Assembly (NCBI RefSeq): GCF_037975245.1
Contig: NC_092570.1
Coordinates: 18,799,418-18,863,417, forward strand
Origin: Apostichopus japonicus
Lineage: Eukaryota > Echinodermata > Holothuroidea > Aspidochirotida > Stichopodidae
Reading direction: 5' to 3'
DNA: 64,000 nucleotides
Part shown: positions 34,142-49,200 of the stretch, in pieces
How the letters are laid out: each line of letters opens with the position of its first letter
How positions within the stretch are numbered: the first letter of the stretch is position 1
Program-made: the position numbers and the translations under genes
Notes under the pieces: generated by a model
Database searches by the model: none
What the model was told of the DNA's origin: nothing
Seen by the model: only the letters and a program-made list of their open reading frames with translations

Positions 34142-37100
34142 TCAATCGTAGTGGTTCTTATTTTGGTCACTAAACTGGACGTTGTTGCTATGGTAACCAT
34201 TCTCATGTTTCTTCACAGTCTTCACCTCGTCCACTTTAACAAATGGAAGGACTCCCAAGGAGTGCTGTCAAGAAAATATAAGAAATGATAAATTTGCTGA
34301 GAATTAAAATATTTATTGTTGCAAAATATGAAGCCGTGGTTACATTTAGGTATCAGAAACTTACAACATAGCTAACCCCTTGCTTTGGTAGAGAGATAGA
34401 GAGAGTTAGAGGGGAGGAGGGGGGTGGGATATATTTTTATGACACCATGCTTATGTAAACATTCCACTGAGTTCTTGTTTGACTAAAAGTTGAACCGAGC
34501 ACAGGAATGCAGTCGCAATGGCCATGAGATTAACTTAATATCATCAGCTCCGTGACAGACAAGGATTTAGGGTACACAAAATGTAACCTTAAGAGTAATG
34601 ACTTTCTTAACGCCATGTTTCATATGAATATCACGATCGGTCAATCTCTCGAACACAAGAAACATACTCTCGACAGAAAAATTGGCTGGAAAGACCATTG
34701 ATTACATCATCCATCACATCCAAATGTCAAATCTTTGAATTAAATTTGGCAGAATATTTATGAAATTAATCAATGTTCACTGAATATTGAAACAAAATAA
34801 GGAAATTCTTGTTTATACAAAAAATGGTAATTTGGAAGACAAAACACAGGTTAATGTTCAGTGTATTGATGTGACAAGAGGTTGTCTGTAGCACTGCAAG
34901 GATTTATTATCTTATTACCGTCACATCGGAAGAAAGACAAAAACAAATTTTCTACTTCCTACGGAGTTCTAGTCCTGCACACCTTGGGAGGTTAAGGCTT
35001 CCCATGGTAAGTCTAACAAACAGAAAAATTAACTGATATTTCCATTATATATTTTCTATTTTAAAGTCTCATTGTTTGGGAAAGAAAATTCAATCTTTCA
35101 ACTACTTGTGTTCATTTGCTGGTTGTTTACCCACTCAGAGACCACCCAAGGATCGACAGTAAGTCATTAGTTGAAGTGTATAGAAGCATGAAAGAAGATA
35201 TACAATAATTGCTTCAATTCATCTAGCAAAACAATCAGTCAGACTCGATACTTGAGTCAAATTTTGTCTTCCTGAAAAAGTGCTTTGAAGATACATAAAT
35301 TTATAAATGTCTTTTAAGGTTACTTTTTCGACTTGAGATGCAACTACACGCAGGGGACTAATAACTGACCGATCAAGCAATTGGTCAATACACCCGGCCC
35401 AGGGCCATAGGGGTCCGGCCCACTACCTTTGAAAGTTAATTGTTCTTGAACCGTAATCATATATAAAAACAAGAAAATCAATGTTACCTAGGAGCAAATG
35501 GTTAAGATACATTTGAATGGAGAAAACAAGGGGGTGTATAAAAACAGACATGTGTGTGTAGCTAGCATGTTATCAAGGTTATCTTCTAGATGGGGTGTGG
35601 GGGGGGGGGGGAGTGGGGATGAACAGTTCAGAAAGGTTAATGCCAGGACGGATGTGATATGCTGTTAATTTTATTTCTAATGATATTTATTTAATAATTT
35701 TCTGATCCCAGGTTAACTGGAATAAAAGACTCTTACCCAAACAGTGGACTTGTTTCCCAACACGACTTGACGATAATGGCATCTGAAAAAAGGAAATTGA
35801 TTGGTTATAGGTTTTCATGTTCAATTGATGCACTCATGTACACGAACGGTGACTTTATATGGGTGTAATTTGACAAATATAGACTTTCAAAAGAAGCCCA
35901 AATGTTTATAGTTATTGGCCTAGTTATGCCGTCAATTGATGAGAGAAAAAAAAAAAAAATTGGCAAATGAAAATGATACCCGCATGGGCATATGAATAAA
36001 GCAATTAAGCCTGCCAACCTCCCCTGTCGTGCTGCTCACCCACCCCAACCCCCCTCCCTCCTTGTGAAAAAAAAAACAATAATTAAACTGTGTATCAATA
36101 TCAATTTTTTTCTCCATTATCTGGGGAGCATAAAAACAGGCCTTTATATAATACACAATTATTCTTCTCTTCAAAATTAGTACTGGAGAAAATTACTGAA
36201 TACTTCAGTAAGAGGTACTGACCATACAGGGTATATATAAATATATATATATATATATTTTCAGCATGCACATTTTCAAAGTATGGAAAATAAAGGAATA
36301 TTGAGGTTTTCGACAATCATGTAACTGTTCCTTGTTCTTATGGAATCTTGGTGACCTACACGTACCATACACATCCAAAGGTTTTTGGAGCAGAGAATTC
36401 AAATTACTTGTAAGATATTCCCCTTCCCCACTACCCCCCTCTCTGTGGATTAATGTTCTCCAGATACAGTGAAAACCTGGATTACCCACCAACCAACTAA
36501 CTTATCTATCATTATCTAGCAGTTCATTGTTTTAATGAAAAAAGAGCAAAAAAAAAAAAAAAAAAAAAAATTATGGCTAGAATGGAATTGGAACCAGTGA
36601 CCCCTGAGTTTACAATCTATTATTTTTACATGTTTTTTACAGTTTTTTACATGAAGTTAAATGTAATCACCTTTGTCTCATGGTCTGCATGTGGTCCTAA
36701 CAACATGCAACATCATGATAACAATCATAATAATAATAACAATAAGTAAAAAAACCTTCATAAGAACATGAAACATAGGTGAAGCTTCTCTCTCACATTT
36801 ACTATCAAACTTCATAATTGCAACTTTCAACGATATCAGATTTTCTTTATATATGTTCAAAATTTTATGATTAGAAGAGATATCCCAGTCTTCATTATAT
36901 GGCTCACCTAGGCATATTGAATAACATTAATCATTTGTGACTTATAACATGGCATTATAAATTTTAGAATTGATATTTTATTAGGTCAGCAACCTCGTCA
37001 CTGGTACATGTCCATATGAAAGCACCATATTGCTTTCTCTTTTTCCTTGTAAATGCAAGATGGCATCACTTTTTTCTTCAGCAGACCTAACAAGTAAGTG

Positions 37101-40100
37101 ATAAGGGAGAGAGGATGTTTTTTTTTGAGGGGGGGGATGTACAACCCCTTTTCCACCCTCACAAGAGTTATTATAGCAAATCATTGCATTGAGACCTAAT
37201 TATAGAAATAATTTATAGGCTAATTATGCCTCAGAATGCATCATTTCACATCTAAAAACTTGATTACTTTTCTGAGGGAGGACCCCAAGATCAACCCACC
37301 CCACCCTCATGGGATTTGGTTCCCCCAACTCTAGGGCCACATGCACCCCTCCCTTCTTAAAATGCTGGCTTTGCCCCTGAAGTACATGAAAAATCAAGGC
37401 ATATGACAATTCAGTCTCAATCTAAATGGATTCCAAACTCATTAAGACTTTAGCGAGGAGCAAAACGTCCTCAAGACTTTCGTGCGCTGGAAATCTTTAT
37501 TTGTTCAACTGTTTTTAACGTTTCATTTAAACGATTAATACCCACAACCCAAACAAATTGCTGGACTGGAAAATGGAAAAAGAGCCGTGGGCATTATTTC
37601 ATCGCCAAATATATAGTGTCTTTGCTTTTATCGCCCTGAAGACTATCACACTACGGTGAGCTTCTATCTGACCTGGGGTGGGGGGGGGTGGGATGTTCAG
37701 TTCCAAGGTAATCTACAGCAAGTTTAGAGCCATTATAGAGACATTAACATTCATTAGAGCTGAAAGTCTTTATCGCGGCATCTGCTAGTCACTTTACCAA
37801 AATAACCCTCTGGCAAGTTTGAAACTACAATCTGCTGTTGCGAGCTAATAATATACATACTGTGGCCACTTCCAAATACCAGACGGTTTTAACGGTCAGT
37901 GATGTTTAATATACTTTCAAGCTTACAGACCGTGTGAGAGAAACTGACGAAGGGCTGAGGGCAAAATACTGAGATTAACAAACAAACAAAAACACATCAA
38001 TACAGTTCTAATCAGGAATATAAAGAGAAAGGGAATTAGAACTACTGCAAAATGTTACAGGATTTAACTTCATAGTGGGTACATAAACAGGGTAAAGCAG
38101 GGTGGTTGGGGGTGCAGGAAGTGGAGGAGGGCGCCATATTTAATGTTAGTATATTAGCAGGTTAATCAGGCTAATGTGGTAAGGACAGTAATTAATTACA
38201 AACAAGTTTCAACCAAATTGGCACGTCACTCTTGGGACAGTACGGTTAAAATTAACTGGGCACGAGTTTCAATACTAAGCCCTGTGACTAAGTTGCAGAG
38301 CTAAAACCCTTTAAGGGTAACTGCAAGCAGAATTTTAGTCTCGTTACGTCATGGTTCACAAATTTGGAGAGGTATACGTTTCTATAGGTGCTTAAGCTCT
38401 CAAGATATACAGCCTTAAGATATCTGGAATGTTCCTTTCAAGGCTAAATTGACGATGACAGCTCCTCTGTGCAGGTCTAGATGTGTACGGTAATCCATTG
38501 TTTTAAAAATTCTAATTTCTAACTCTACAAAAATTCTAATAACTAAAATATGTTCTTTTATCTTCTTTTGACAAATTTGTAGAGCAATGTAAACATGTTA
38601 TTTGAACCCATAAAGGGTTTGACATTATTGAGTTTTGTGTCGTACCTGAGGAACTGATGTAATAGTATATGCATTTAAGGTAGTCAGTATAGGCCCAAAA
38701 TTATAGCAATTGCTAGAAGTTTTCATAAAGTACTTTCCTGGAGGTCTTTACTCTCCAAATTGTTCTCAGACATTTTAAGGAACACACAAGAATACTGAAT
38801 GTTCCAGTGAGGAACATTTCCTGGAAGGTTGTAATATAAACAGTTTGAGAATTTTGACCAAAGGTGACCATATTTGAATATCTAGCATATTTGGGGCCAA
38901 TACATCATACCTTTAAACAAAGAAATCCAACCACTTTGCTGCATGAGCCTCGGACATCTAAAGCCACATTTCTCAAAAATTAAAAATGGTATAGAACGGC
39001 ACCTGGACTAATAATGGACTATAACATAAATTGATTCTGAGCCTAACTTCATCATTGTGTAAGGTCTGTTTTACAACCAAAACACCAAAAACCAAAGCAT
39101 TTAACACCGATCAATTAAGAAAATAAACTCTCTGCACGAGAGCTAATTAGCTACTTTACTAATGAATGGAGAAATTAATTAGTTCATCTCCCCCGGAAAC
39201 TATTCTCTCTGGTTAACACGATTTGGACAGACACATATCTGGCTTATCTGTTACAGATGAATTGCACACAGCCACACATACTTTTTACATGTCACTGGGT
39301 CACATAATATTGAAACAGAGAAATCACCCTTAAATAAAACTCCTTAGAACTGGCAAGCGCTGGGTCTAGTATCATACAAAGTCAGGATTGACAATTTGTT
39401 ACTTTGTGGGTGGCCTTGATCAACCTATCGCGCGCTATCACTGGAGACCGAGCTATAGCTAGATAGGATAAGAACTAATTACAGAATGCAGCTCTGATGA
39501 AATGCAAGGGGCATTCTTTATTATTATTGGTGCTAACCTGGGTCCATATCATCGCAATGCAAAACGTGCTAAACAAACTGGGCAAATGACTATATGAATG
39601 GGAAAGAAGTGTAACGGTCTTGGATACATACTAAATGAATTAATAGTATAATATTCAGTATTTCTATGAGAACTAAAATTCAAAACATCTTAATTGGCTA
39701 CACATTTTGCGATCACTACCGTGTCTGTGTCTTGGTCGTAGAACAAACCGTATGGTTGATAATAAGACCTGCAATTGTAACAGTTAGTCTGCTCACATAC
39801 CCTGTCATAGAATGGATTAGGCTATTCTGGCAAGCTCCTGATGTATATTTCCATGGCAACATGGATCAATGAATTTTTTTAATTCCGACTCTGCAGGTCA
39901 TGTTACACTGACCCCTCGAGCACTACTTATTCTTTCACAAATGTTTGCATGTTTAAGAATCCAAGTCGCAACAATGACATGCTTGGGGTAAAACATTGCC
40001 AGCATTAATTTGAATGCCAGCATTAATTTGAAAAAAGAACATACTTATTGCTGGGTTAAAGAGGGTCTTTGGGCACTTAAAGAGGCACTTATATAAAGAG

Positions 40101-40355
40101 GCACTTATATAGAGAGAGTCTCTTAGGCACTTATATTAAAACTATCATTAAAATATATTATCTTTACCTTAAAAGACCGATGTTCTAGATCTAACAACAG
40201 AAGTGCAAATTATCCTAAGTCAGTGAGGCAGTCGGGGATGGATGCAGGGGCAGGGTTGGTTGGAGGATGGGGACCAGACTTCCATAAACCCTCAGCTCCT
40301 GTGTACAATTCTATTTGGCACGCAAGGTACTATTTTGCCATGATGTATGTACATG

Positions 40356-40411
<56 letters not shown>

Positions 40412-40414
40412 ATA

Positions 40415-40453
<39 letters not shown>

Positions 40454-43130
40454 CTGAATAAACCAAGATAACAACCTACTCATCTATGTATTTATTCATG
40501 AGTACAATGATTGCATTTACAGACAATGTCTCATCTTTTGTTGCCAACATCACAACAATTAGCTAATCAGCTAATAAGGGGAAAGACTATATATTCAATG
40601 GAAACAATAGAGTTTTGGGTTAATCATCCAATAACCATACTTTTAAGTGACACACGTGTGCAATTAATTTCAACAGACTAATAACCGATGGTTAATGAGA
40701 TGATAAGAGAAACAGGAACCTGGTGAGTTTCATGTTAAAGTGAATACAGGTCACAGAGGAGGTCACGATTACAATACAATAAAGTTAGCATGTTATGAAA
40801 GTAGATCCAAAAACGTGTTGAAGCTTGTAAAAACACATTTTGTCACTACTTTTCATGGCTCTACTGCACCAGGGAACAAAAAGATCCATACAAAGTGACT
40901 TTCACACATAGTAATCTTATGAAAGAAAGAAAAACAGAAAAAAGGCCCACAATTTTCACTACAAAGAAAGCGGGACTAAATTTGGCAAATCTGAGGAGAG
41001 ATTCAAAACTTTTATTCTCGGGATGTGGTTCGTATCTCTCCATTTCATCTGTTGAGGCTTCTGATAGTATCTCTATATCTAGTTGATTGAATGTAGGGTA
41101 TCAATAAAAAAAAAAAACTCAACTAAATTGATACAAATTTCAAAACCAAAAGTTTGGTTTTGAATGTCAATATTGGGAAAGGTTAAGTTCAGAAGACAAC
41201 ATACATGTAAGACAATTCATTTAGAACAAATATACACAACAAGAGTCACCTATGAGGGTTATACACAGGCAAAGATACACAAATGGGTTTGCAAACACCA
41301 GAAAAAAAAAAAAAATTGGTAATTTTTGCAGGAGTGGGTGGATAAGGAGGGAAAACAGAGGGAACGTCGCTTAAAGAATCGGTTTAAATTTCATGCGGTT
41401 ACGAAGAACCTCCATATCTGGAAAATCTGGGGTTTTTTTTTTTTTTTGCTCAATGAAAATTTTAAGTTGGACAAGCTCACCCTAAAATAACATGGGCATG
41501 TGTCCCTATGGCAGCCAGTACATGCCACCATGCATGTAGCTGGGTAAACACAGCCAGAGGAAATGGGAGAGATTGTCTTAGAGATCTGTGAAGACAAAAG
41601 AGATATATCAAGCCCTAAATAAAATGGAAAAACAACCAAAAAACGATGAAAGAACGATGAGATTTTTCCCAACGTTTAAAATGCTGTCACAACACACAGT
41701 CAAATCACCAACATACATTTTGTATGCATCTTCTTGAAAGGGCGACAGCCTTCGAAGGACGTCATCTGAATATTTAAGTTTGCAACAGTGCTTGCTTGTT
41801 GCTAACTGTTTCACGTTTGATTTTGTTGATTTTTGGACGATTAAATTTTTTCATAATTTTCTGACAATGAAGTTGACTGTGTGTTGCTATGGCAATATAT
41901 GCAGCCCCGACTACCATCCACCTACGATCCTTACCCCCAGACGATGAGAATGTGTGTGGCGAGTCCACTCAGCAGATGCCACAGAAAATGGAGCTGACTG
42001 AAAATGGCCAATGGAGCTGGAAGCAAGGTTCTGATATACCTGTACGTGAGAAAGGTGGATGTTTCGAAAGCAAAATGAAATGGATGGATACTACATATAT
42101 GTATCTAGATGATCACGATAAAGACCTTTCGCAAACTTCCCGTCGAGTTACTGGATCGTAATTTGAAAAAAAACAACAACAAACGTTGAAATATTGAAAT
42201 GTCACATGGAATTTCATTACAGTTTCTTTCAGACGACAGTTTTACAAATTAGAAGTGTGTAGGCTAATCATCAGACTCAAAAAAAAAGATGAATATGAAA
42301 CAGTGATAACTTTCTACATCTGATTGTCAGTTTCGAACTGCAATCTTGTGCGTAACAAAGAAACAAGTCTCTACTTCAGATAGCATGAGAGAATCACCAG
42401 GCAGTCAAAGAAAACAGCAGTTTGGTATTTGTAATTCTGTATATAATCAAATGTGAGTAGCCAGATTCATAAATGTTGAGCTAATCTTGTACTAAATTTT
42501 TTTTAAAAGAAAAAAAGGTATTTGTTTGAAAGATACCAGCCTAGTTTTGTAGACCAGTTGACAACGCAAGCAATATAAACTTTGATCTCCCTTCTGTGTT
42601 GTACAGATTTAAATGTTCATGTAAACTCAAACAAAATTAAAAACCTATTACCATATTTTATGAATATTCATTGATATACAGAATCTGAAGCCTATAAAAT
42701 TAGCTATCTTTAAGTTTTGGTACTGAAAAGTAAACCCTGCAGTCTTTATGTGCAGCTATGCGAGTTGGTTTCCTTTTTAGTACTTTTTGAATTTGTTAAC
42801 ACTCAACATGACAATATGACAATGTGAAGAATTCAAAATGTTATTGTCAGACCTTGCAGTCACATATCGTTAGGTATATCTGATTTGACAGCAATTTGTG
42901 ACATGGCAACTGTATTATTTCGTCTCTTTTGCACCTGAGGTGCCTAAACTCCTAGGAGATGAAGTGGAATTTTCTGGTGTGTTGGTCTTCCACAATTTCA
43001 TGTCTCTCTTATACTGTATGTCTTTCACTGTGTGTTTGTGTGTGTTAGTATTGATATATATATTTATACATATACATATATACACACATTTTATATATAT
43101 ATATATATATACACATCTAAATATATATAT

Positions 43131-43200
<70 letters not shown>

Positions 43201-46200
43201 TTTCCATAACACAATAAGCAAAAGTGCTACATTGAGGAATGGGTGGATCTCCACAGAGATATGTCTAATGTTTCCAATTCTTTTCATTCAAAAAAGTTAC
43301 TTTAACTAGGAGGCCAACAGATTTATAGTGAGACCATTGTTGACAGCAAGGTTCTTGCTCTAATGTGGACACCAGGTTCCCTTTGACCCCACACAAAAAC
43401 AACAGGATTCTGTGTATTTACCAAACTGGGGCTACATGTCATGTAAGGAGTGCATACAACCTGCATCTACAACCTGGTTTTCACACTTTGACCTCTCATG
43501 ATCTCCACTGACCTTTGAACTCCAGATAAACCATAATTCGTAACATCTATACACTAGTTTTAGCATCCCACACATCCATGATTCAAAATGAAGAGGATCC
43601 ACATCCTTTAAAATTCTCGTATTTACACTAAATTGTGCTCTGTTAGTCCCTCTGCTAAGAGGGATTTTGTTGTATTCGCATTGACATAAATAGATAGACA
43701 AACAAGAACTAACAGAGTGAACAGTAAACGTGAAACTGGTCTGTCAATTGCATGATGGGAAGAATGATTCATCCCCAAGCATGAGTCTGAGACTAAATGA
43801 GCATTTGAGAGATGAGATGAAACCATGTCATATAAACGTTTATGGATTGTTGAGCTTAAAAAATTATTGTGGAATATTCCAATAAGCCATTTAAAGAATG
43901 CAACTGTGTGTGACAATGTATGGTGAAGTCGAAATTATACGTAAGGATGTGAAGAAAACTGTCCATGTAGAAGTCTATACACCTAGTGTTGGGAAAATAA
44001 ACTTCTGTTTTGCAATTTTTATTTTCTTAAATCATGAAATATACATTTATATACATAAAGAATCCAAAAAAGTTAGGTAAAACCCTCACTGAAGATAGTG
44101 CTCAACCAATGGGAGCAGGTAATAAAGTAAAACCATTAAATGAACTTCAGAGGCACATGTTATTGATACAAATTTGTTTTGTATAGATGGACAAGTACAA
44201 CTTTAAACAAAGGAAATGAACATAACTTAAGCCATACACCAAGCTTAACTTAATCAATACAACCAGCATAACTTAATCCATACATCCAGCAAAACTTAAT
44301 CCTTACATCCAACTTAACATTCCCCACACATCCAGCATAACGTAATCTATACATCCTGCTTAACTTAATCCAACATCCAGATTACCTTAATCCACACATC
44401 CAACTTAACATAACCTTCACGTTGCATCCAGCATAACGTAATCTATACATCCTGCTTAACTTAATCCAACATCCAGATTACCTTAATCCACACATCCAGC
44501 TTAACTTAATCAATACAACCAGCATAACTTAATCCATACATCCAGCAAAACTTAATCCTTACATCCAACTTAACATAACTCACACATCCAGCATAACGTA
44601 ATCTATACATCCTGCTTAACTTAATCCAATATCCAGATTACCTTAATCCACACATCCAACTTAACATAACCCACACGTCCAGCATAACTTAATCTATACA
44701 TCCTGCTCAACTTAATCCAACATCCAGATTACCTTAATCCACACATCCAGCTTAACTTAATCAATACAACCAGCATAACTTAATCCATACATCCAGCAAA
44801 ACTTAATCCTTACATCCAACTGAACATTCCCCACACATCCAGCATAACGTAATCTATACATCCTGCTTAACTTAATCCAACATCCAGATTACCTTAATCC
44901 ACACATCCAACTAAACATAACCTTCACGTCCAGCATAACGTAATCTATACATCCTGCTCAACTTAATCCAACATCCAGATTACCTTAATCCACACATCCA
45001 GCTTAACTTAATCAATACAACCAGCATAACTTAATCCATACATCCAGCAAAACTTAATCCTTACATCCAACTTAACATAACCCACACATCCAGCATAACG
45101 TAATCTATACATCCTGCTTAACTTAATCCAACATCCAGATTACCTTAATCCACACATCCAACTTAACATAACCCACACGTCCAGCATAACGTAATCTATA
45201 CATCCTGCTCAACTTAATCCAACATCCAGATTACCTTAATCCACACATCCAGCTTAACTTAATCAATACAACCAGCATAACTTAATCCATACATCCAGCA
45301 AAACTTAATCCTTACATCCAACTTAACATTACCCACACATCCAGCATAACGTGTTCTATAGATCCTGCTTAACTTAATCCAACATCCAGATTACTTTAAT
45401 CCACACATCCAGCGTAAATTAATCCATACATCCAGCTTAAGTTCATCCACACATCCAGATTAAATTCATCCATACTTCCAGCTTAACTTAATCCATACAT
45501 TCTTCTTGACTTAATCCATACATCCAGCTTTACTAAATCCATACATACAGCTAAACTTAATCCAACATCCAGCTTAACTTAATCCAACATCCAGCTTAAC
45601 TTAATCCATACATTCTTCTTGACTTAATCCAACATCCAGCTCAACTTAATCCATACATTCTTCTTGACTTAATCCATACATCCAGCTTGAATTAATCCAA
45701 CATCCAGCTTAACTTAACTCACTTATCCAGCTTAACTTAATCCACACATCCAGCTGTATGTAGACTTTGTATCAATAATTTGGCCTCTAAAGTTTACTGA
45801 ATAGTTCTGGATTTCTTTTATTACAGATATACATTTTAAAAGCCTCATATTTTGTGGATAATAACATTCCTATAACATATTGTCAATATGTGAATCTTTG
45901 ATCATGGTTGGCAATATACTGATTCAAAGATGAAAATAATTTCTGTTTTGATAGTACTACTGTGTGTTACCTGTATAAACTGTATAACACCTTCTTGACC
46001 TTTGACATTATATGACTGTGAAATCTAAGAGACCATTATTTTAAGTGTCTGTTTTCCTTGAAGGTGTGTCTAAACAAATAAAGAAATGTTTTCTAAGACT
46101 TGTTTATTCAATGGTTTGTCAAATATTTCAGTCATGTATGCTCCTGAATTGGTAGCAAAAATGAATGCCAAATGAAAAGTTTGTGAATTATTCAATCCAA

Positions 46201-49200
46201 TAAATTTCCTTAATTTTGAAACCAAAAAAAGGAGAGACAAAACAAATAGAACCCCAAGATGTGCATTCTAAATGTGCTACAATGGCTCATGAGATCAACA
46301 ACAGTATACAAAACCTTTCTAAAACGACAATACTGAAACCGTTTACATACATTAGGACAATAGACGCCTCTCTGGATATACAACGCGATAGCGTCTATAT
46401 CGACTGTAGCCGCATCAACATTATGGAACATCCAATTAAAAAGCAGTGAATTTACCTGATCTGTGGACAGAAGTGGTTGTCTATATTCCAGAGTATAAAA
46501 CCAGAAGCGTAGGTTGCAACCGCATAGATGAAAAGGTACTTGGAGTATTCAACGCATTTCCAGCTGCAAAGGGGGACAAACGATGCATAAGAAAGATAGA
46601 GAAATAAAGAAATAATTCAGTTAATATTTAATAGACAATGCGGCGGCTTGTTACTTACAGTTAGATTCGTCCAACACGGCAGCATACAGAAAAGTTGTAC
46701 TCAAAGCCGAAGTCACAGTGAATTAATCAGGTCACACATCCGGAGTCTATGCATGCTGAGTTCTTCAATACTGCCCTCATTGCATTTCGGGAAACATTTC
46801 ATACTGTATAGTTTTGATTTCCAATTATTGTGTACATAATTTTGTCATATGCTGTACACTGTGTTGTAGGATAATTAATGTTTCTTTTGATGATGAATAC
46901 ATGGCTACCATAGGGACTCAACCATCCTCTATACCTAACTCAACCATCCTCAAATCCCTAACTCAACCATCCTCCAATCCCTAACTCATCCATCCTCCAA
47001 TACCTAACTCAACCATCCTCTCAGTACATATTATCCTTGTGTCTGACTTTTTTTCTCTCTAGGGCATTCACTATTAAATGACATTCATCTTGTAAGTATG
47101 TAGGTTGCAGTCACTTTCAATGTGCTATTACCAAGTGTATTATAACCTTTTTGCATTTTAAGCAAATTAAAGTAACCTCCGCGTTTCTGTTATTTACAGA
47201 TCCTTCTCTCTGAACAGTGTACACTAAAAGTCATCAATTCTTATGCTGTACGTATAGGCGGTGATGGATGAAGATCGAACATTAAGTGAAATGTTACCGG
47301 GGGACCAATATCAACTCTGTGCACAAATTTACGATTGCTTTGGCACATTGCCATTAGCGTCTGACTTAAATCAACAAAGCCGGCATTCTTTCAAGTGAAG
47401 CACTCGGGCCTGGAGTTCAAGCATGGATGGATGAGAACATACAGTTATAAAATGTAGGGTACTTATTGCCCTCTGAAAAGCTTTAAAGACATTTTATAGG
47501 TCCAAATCTACAAGCAGTCAAAAAACATTCAAGCATCTCAAATTTCCAAAAACAAGAAAAGGGAAATGAAGGAGGAGGCATGCTGTCTTTATTTGTTTTC
47601 TTTTAACAGGTTGGTGTTTTAACATTTTCACACATGAGGACACCTTTAATGTTTCAACCAATGGGAATATCTGGTGGGACAAATAGAGGATGCTTAGTAA
47701 CAGTAACTAAGGTATTTAATACCTTGTTAACCCAACCCAGCTTACCTCAGGTATTACCTTGTTACCCCAACCCAGTTTTACGCGATTTTGAAGACCATGT
47801 AAAAAAAAAAAAGATCTTTAAATCGTTTTGGAAAATGTCGAGTCATTTTGTCCATTTTTGTAATGTAAACAAACCTTTGCAGGAAATTTGACAATTTTCA
47901 TCTGCACCGCTCCCCGACGAAAGTTAATGAGAATGAAAGATCTAATTTTTTTTCCATCTTTTGACACTTGAATGTAGCCTGGATTAGGATACAGGAAACA
48001 AATGCTTTCTCAAATTGGGCAGAATTTTGCCCCAGTTTGCATGCGTAGGAGTTTTAAAAAGACCTCTGGACAAGGCAGGGGATAACAAAAAATTTTGAAT
48101 TTTAGAAATCAGCCAAAAAAAAGATGTTAGAACATAATGTCTAGAAGTATGCAGGAATTAGTTTTGTGTTTCGAAAGCGTGTTTTAATGCGTCGTGTGTT
48201 AAACATTTGTAAATCTGTAGCCCGCAAACCTCTCCATTATTTCAACGGCCGTGCTCAGGTGTACTTGCTGGTCAAAGGTTACATTCTCGCACTGTTTTTT
48301 TTCAAGCAAATACTTCTTAAGTAATAACTAATTTATAACTTGCAGGCTGCTTTCTCTTTTGCTCTTCCCTCCTAATTTGTTGTACAAACATCTCCGACCT
48401 TTATGCCTACTATCAATTACCCTTTCGCAATTTGGGTGGAGCTGACCTGAGTAAAATATTAGGTTTCTGGAAACGTCACTTCTCCATGCACAGTTGAATA
48501 TTGATAGTATCATAAGACTGTAGCATATATTCAAAAGCAAAATGAAACCCTTAAAATATGGTTTCAAGTAAATACTTTGAACCTAACTTTAGCATTATGC
48601 CTTTTATACGGAAACAAAAAGCGAATATAATTATGAAAAATTCATAACACATACTTGCCTGAACTAGGACTTATGTATCATTACATCTTTCTGACTTACC
48701 AAGATAGATAGAAGCCTCGGACAATCATGACAATCACAAGTGTTCCGTACGCAGCCTGTCAAAGAAATAAGAACTCTCATTGGTTAAATTTAATCCAGCA
48801 TAAAATGATCACGTCAGTTACATGTTGTTCTCTCCTTTTCACACACAAGAAAATAATAATAATAATCAAACATGTTACTGGTGCTTTATCAATTTTTCAT
48901 GACAAATATAAACTAGCATGAGCAAAGATGATGATCAATTATCTTCAATGAGTATGGTACAGAATATTAATAATAAAAATATAACTCAAGAAACGGACCA
49001 TGTTGTCAAACCTTCTTGACAATTCTTTAACGACTAACTGCAGGAATAGTTTGATCATATGATAATAATGACTAGTCCTATATAGCGCAGACCCCAACAA
49101 AAGTTGTTCAATGCGCTCTACGGGTACTGAAGGTGCAAAAACTAATAGAGTTGAAAGAAAAGAAAAAGTTTTAAGACAGCACCTGAAGTGAATAATAGAA

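Larger units (their letters stand above)
35783..41480 (-). other. Ceramidase intron between the CHYRQVV and HAWWH exons
   Basis: About 5.7 kb. It holds A/T microsatellites (36237-36260, 40361-40448), a poly-A run at 36550, a hAT-module relic at about 37245-37375 and a TTAA-flanked small element at 38679-38912. A 17-base direct duplication, CCAGCATTAATTTGAA, lies near 39998-40032. Confidence 0.65.
41586..46455 (-). other. Ceramidase intron between the HAWWH and WNIDN exons
   Basis: About 4.9 kb. It holds an unassigned plus-strand frame at 41889-42161, TA/CA microsatellites at 43060-43197 and the large satellite at 44222-45753. An 8-bp inverted pair ATAGACGC/GCGTCTAT lies near 46361-46399. Confidence 0.65.

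Noticed and set aside
40223-40483. Frames rich in Tyr-Ile repeats (also 42898-43217)
   Set aside because: TA microsatellite translation; no coding meaning.
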